This document shows, in pieces, positions 60,687 through 64,000 of a DNA stretch of 64,000 nucleotides (the stretch's first letter is position 1; every line of letters starts with the position of its first letter). Origin of the DNA: Serratia symbiotica (GTDB taxonomy: Bacteria; Pseudomonadota; Gammaproteobacteria; Enterobacterales; Enterobacteriaceae). The notes beneath the pieces are model-generated. The model did not search any database and was not told the origin of the DNA. It was given only the letters and a program-made list of their open reading frames with translations. The DNA is taken from the NCBI GenBank assembly GCA_011754105.1, contig JAAKDF010000003.1, forward strand, positions 51,087-115,086, read 5' to 3'. The position numbers were made by a program, and so were the translations under genes.

Positions 60687-61700
60687 GGAGTTGTTGAATA
60701 AATTGAACATTTAGCCGGCACGAGCTCTCCTGCTCTCAAAATAGAGACATTCCGTGGCCAAGAAAAAGTTTAAGATCACCAACTGGAAGGCTTACAACAA
60801 CGCCCTTATCACGATGAAACGGCACTTCACGCCTGGTACTGCGAGGCAAAACCTTCTCTGCGTGGTCGCCAACAACATTATTCCAATATGGAATGGCAAT
60901 GACCCGCATCTTGATGCTGAAACGGATTTTTGGCCTGATACTTCGCGACCTCCAGGGCTTGGTCGACTCTATTTTTACACTGATGAAAGTGCCGTTGAAC
61001 TGCCAGGACTACACCTGCATTAGTAAGATGGCGAAGTCTGTCAATATCCCGTTTAAAACCCTAACGCCGGGTGAAATTGCGCACCTGGTTATCGACTCTA
61101 CCGGGCTCAATATCTTGGGTGAATTAGAGTTAATGGTAAAAAAACATAGTCAGAAAAAACGGCGGCTCTAGCGAAAACTGCATTTAGCCGTAGATACAGA
61201 AACATATGAGGTCATCTGTGCTGACATTTCTTTGAGCAATGTCACCGATTAGGAAGCCTTCCCAGGTACTCATCCGTCAGACTTACCGTAAAATCATAAG
61301 CCTCCTTGGCGAATGGGGCTTATGATAGGAGAGTGAGTCATAATGAGTTAAGGCTTAAGAAGATAAGGGCGTTAATACCGCCCAGAAGGGGAGCCCGTTA
61401 TTGGTCGGTAGACTATGCAGACCGAAATCAAGCGGTAGCAAACTAGCTCCTTACCGGAGATGAGAAAACACACGGAGGGAAAGTATAACAAGCTAACACC
61501 GACGTTTGATAGCCGAAATAGCGATGTACAGAGTAAAAAGCTATTTGGTAGTCACCTGTAGCTGCGAGATTATGATTAACAAGCTGCAGAGGCTATAGCA
61601 ATGATCTGTACATTAAACAAGATGACGCTCGCTGGTATGCCAGAAACTGTACGCGTTTCCTGAAATATGCCCATTTAGGGTACTCTTGATTTCAAATCCG
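60687..61700 (+). mobile_element. IS903-like element, copy D (keeps the Asp segment)
   Basis: It begins with a damaged left end (GGAGTTGTTGAATAAATT) and runs through AKKKFKITNWKAYNNALIT, MLKRIFGLILRDLQGLVDSIFTLMKVPLNCQDYTCISKMAKSVNIPFKTLTPGEIAHLVIDSTGLNILGELELMVKKHSQKKRR-stop-RKLHLAVDTETYEVICADISLSNVTD-stop. It is the only copy here with the DSTGL segment that holds the first catalytic Asp. Several stops and shifts make it inactive, and the right end is lost (CCGCTTTGGTG). Confidence 0.85.
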
Positions 61701-62139
61701 CTTTGGTGATATGATTATTCCTCACATATCAACATATTATGTAACTAATCATTAATATAAACAAATAATAGTTATTTTTATTAACAAATTAAGTAAATTA
61801 CTTGCTTCATAACTACTTGCTGGTACCGCGTTTTCTGCTGCTACTGCTTATGCCTAAGCTGCCCCTGCACCTATCCAATGCCAGGATTATAAAATTGCGG
61901 TGAATCTTGCTGGAAAATGGTTATACGTTAAGATTAAGTAATTCTTAATATTTAGGGTGATTGCTAAATCACACGCATGTTGTTTTTAATAGTAGTACTT
62001 TGCGGCGTGCTACTATTTCGTTTAGTATAAATTAGTGCTAAAATTTGTAATATTTCTCTGCGATGGTACGGTAGTAAAATGTTAAGTCAGCGCTTCAAAA
62101 TTGCATAAAATAGGTTTTACTGAGATAAAATTTTTCAGA
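61701..62139. other. AT-rich stretch with a decayed secreted-protein start
   Basis: At about 61790-61940 one plus-strand frame reads SKLLAS-stop-LLAGTAFSAATAYA-stop-AAPAPIQCQDYKIAVNLAGKW, which looks like a signal peptide and mature start with two TAA stops. I do not recognise the protein. The rest is AT-rich without clear features. On its far side lies the 3' end of the acyltransferase gene. Confidence 0.45.
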
Positions 62140-63060
62140 TCAATATAAAGACGGGGAGCCTAGTGGCCGAGTTTTAAAACGACGGTGTAACCACATATAT
62201 TGCTCTGGCGCGCGCATAATCTCCTTTTCCACCACTTTATTCATGTAAGCAGCTGCCGCCAGCTCATCGGTGATCGGATAATCTTCCAGCGCTGGTTGGA
62301 TTAGCAGGTCATAGCCACGGCATTTCTCGCGGCGGATCATCACCACTGGCACCATCGCTGGCTTAGCCATGCGCGCCAGCATAAAGGTACCGCTGGTGGT
62401 AGCAGCTTGATCGACGGCGAATAGTGGGGCGAACACACTGCCACGTGGCCCATAGTCTTGATCTGGAGCGAACCAGACAGTGTCACCACGCTTCAGTGCG
62501 TGCACCATACCGCGCAGATTCTTGCGATCGAGCATTGCTTTATTGGAACGTCTGCGGCCTTTGGTCTGCGCCCATTCAATCGCCTTGTTATTGTGCGGTC
62601 GGTACATCGCCATCATAGGCTGGCACAGGCCCATGGCCCGTCCACCCAGCTCCAGCGACATAAAATGCACGCCAATCAATAACACCCCGTGTTGGTTCTG
62701 CTGCGCCATTTTGAGGTGATGTATGCCGGTAGCTTTGAACCAGCGATTGACACGCTTGTCCGACCAGAACCAGGCCATACCGGTTTCCATAAGACCCATC
62801 CCCAGAGATTCGAAGTTACCCAGTACTGTGCGTTCGCGTTGTGCTTCATCCATATAGGGAAAGCACAGCTCTAGGTTACGGTAGGTAATGGTGACTCGGC
62901 GTTTCAGAAAGCGCATTGAGATGCGGCCCATCCACCTACCAAGCCGATGCAATAGCGGATAAGGGAGTTGAACCAGCAAAAATAAAAAGACCAGACCTAA
63001 CCAGGTTAGCCAATAACGTGGGTGCAGCAGCGCTGATTGAAATTTTTGCGGATGCTTCAT
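62140..63060 (-). CDS. lpxP: lipid A acyltransferase, LpxL/LpxP type
   Basis: This inner membrane enzyme adds a secondary acyl chain to lipid A. 306 residues, with an N-terminal membrane helix (WLTWLGLVFLFLLVQLPYPLL) and the acyltransferase motif GVHFMSLELGGRAMG (the catalytic HX4E is HFMSLE). The middle (CQPMMAMYRPHNN, RRSNKAMLDRKNLRG, WFAPDQDYGPRGS) is closer to LpxP than to LpxL, and the end is APEQYMWLHRRFKTRPLGSPSLY. I favour LpxP but LpxL cannot be excluded. Intact gene between IS remnants. Confidence 0.8.
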   Translation of the reverse strand: MKHPQKFQSALLHPRYWLTWLGLVFLFLLVQLPYPLLHRLGRWMGRISMRFLKRRVTITYRNLELCFPYMDEAQRERTVLGNFESLGMGLMETGMAWFWSDKRVNRWFKATGIHHLKMAQQNQHGVLLIGVHFMSLELGGRAMGLCQPMMAMYRPHNNKAIEWAQTKGRRRSNKAMLDRKNLRGMVHALKRGDTVWFAPDQDYGPRGSVFAPLFAVDQAATTSGTFMLARMAKPAMVPVVMIRREKCRGYDLLIQPALEDYPITDELAAAAYMNKVVEKEIMRAPEQYMWLHRRFKTRPLGSPSLY

Positions 63061-63812
63061 ATGAACTCATTTATGCATTTGGGAACGGCAACCGGTGAAA
63101 GATAACGGAACCATTTAAAAGAGATACAACTTCTCAGACCCCAAGTAACACCATGGCTTAGGCAGATTCTTGACTAATTTATATTCGAAGGGAGTATACT
63201 TTGCTCATCTGGCTTCAGAGGGACAGCTAGTGGCTAGTCAAAAGTGACGCTAAGTATGTCTATCCTACCATATATTCGAGAGAGAATAGGCAAGAGAGCA
63301 TATCTTCACTCTAGACTTTCGTCTAAATCACAAAAATAACTATCAATCATTACGTTAAAGCGAATGCTGCTCTGGTTGCCGGGTTTAAAGCTGACCATAA
63401 AAGAAATTTATGCACCGGAGCCAGCACGGAAAAAATACTCCAGCGTTAGTAGAAGCCACCTCTTTCCACGATGTTGTGAACGCACAGCGGACAACGACCC
63501 CCCCTTCTTACGGGGGGCTTGCAAAGCACGATGAACATCGACACCACTAATTCCCAGTATATCGCCAGTGTGGGCGATATACATACTCTACCATAAACGT
63601 TATAAAAATTTCGCGCTTTCGGAAGGTAGCCGCAACGTCTATTTTTATGGCAAGGCTCGTAAAAATTAAAAAAGGCGATACAAAAGGCGATACATAATCT
63701 TACTCTACTACCCCGGAACCAGTGCTACAAGGGCAGGGGAAAAGTGTAAACGATAGTTTTTGTTGATAGATCGTTTATCTATCTATCGACGGCGGTAATA
63801 ATGCCCACCTTG
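63061..63812. other. 752-bp region without a recognised gene
   Basis: No long open frame. A strong hairpin CCCCCC/GGGGGG (63499-63517) is present. Between about 63540 and 63680 short frames read SQYIASVGDIHTL and then, in another register, HKRYKNFALSEGSRNVYFYGKARKN, suggesting a decayed coding sequence that I cannot name. Confidence 0.4.
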
Positions 63813-64000
63813 GGCATTGTTGAATAAATCGAATATTTGACCGGCAAGAGGATTAGATCACTCTCCTTCTGTCAAAATAGCGACATTGCGTGATTGCGTG
63901 GCCCAGCAAAAGTTTAAGATCACCTAACTTGAAGGCTTACAACAACGCCCTTATCACTCGGGGCTAACTTACTTTCTGGGTAGGTGAAACGGCACTTCAC
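63813..64000 (+). mobile_element. IS903-like element, copy E (cut by window edge)
   Basis: A clean left end GGCATTGTTGAATAAATC is followed by the leader and VAQQKFKIT-stop-LEGLQQRPYHS, the start of the transposase in a broken frame. The remainder lies outside the window, so it is not known whether this copy has the shared deletion. Confidence 0.75.

Overview
The window looks like part of the chromosome of a host-restricted gamma-proteobacterium of the Serratia/Yersinia group that is in an early to middle stage of genome decay. The intact proteins resemble enterobacterial orthologues almost end to end. About 21 other genes are recognisable wrecks with stops, frameshifts and deletions, and degenerate insertion sequences lie between blocks of conserved gene order. 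This fits an aphid symbiont such as Serratia symbiotica; that name is my inference. No rRNA genes, prophage or CRISPR array were seen.

Layout. 1-12.4 kb: the 5' end of cysK, then sucDCBA and sdhBADC on the minus strand, with gltA divergent on the plus strand. This is an intact run of TCA-cycle genes. 12.6-18.5 kb: ybgI and phr are intact, while ybgA, pgm, cydB, cydX and ybgE are pseudogenes. The pgm and cydB wrecks are fused head to head at what looks like an inversion breakpoint. 18.6-24.3 kb: the Tol-Pal cluster, with tolQRAB and pal intact and ybgC and cpoB broken. 24.4-32.3 kb: one tRNA-Lys, broken nadA, intact pnuC, broken aroG, IS1 and IS3 scraps, intact gpmA, broken psiF, a broken CPBP protease gene, and intact pgl. 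32.5-38.7 kb: IS scraps, intact pssA, broken patZ and trxC. 38.7-45.3 kb: intact murB-birA, coaA and ybiT, broken moeB, and IS903-like copies. 45.4-49.5 kb: broken rhtC, recQ and rarD. 49.5-60.6 kb: lysC with a lysine riboswitch, pgi, ubiA, plsB, lexA and zur intact; ubiC, dgkA, dinF and yjbJ broken. 60.7-64 kb: IS903-like copies flank an intact lpxL/lpxP-type acyltransferase gene.

Function. The TCA cycle, part of glycolysis (pgi, gpmA), the pentose phosphate entry (pgl), phospholipid synthesis (plsB, pssA), CoA, biotin and murein steps, the envelope Tol system and lysine-regulated aspartokinase are kept. Lost or damaged are de novo NAD synthesis (nadA, with the pnuC importer kept), 4-hydroxybenzoate formation (ubiC, with ubiA kept), one DAHP synthase (aroG), phosphoglucomutase, diacylglycerol kinase, cytochrome bd, and several stress or repair functions (recQ, dinF, patZ, trxC).

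I see no new multi-gene system. The most interesting signals are structural. (1) A MITE-like family has short terminal inverted repeats and 3-bp TTA/TAA target duplications, and it supplies the gltA leader and the ubiA stop codon. (2) Several IS903-like copies share one in-frame deletion that removes the first catalytic aspartate, which suggests spread in trans. (3) There are unusual mutation scars: 23-24-bp tandem duplications at three loci, an 11-bp unit repeated seven times in pgm, and a perfect inverted repeat in pgm that looks like a template-switch event. (4) The lysC leader carries a duplicated hairpin arm.
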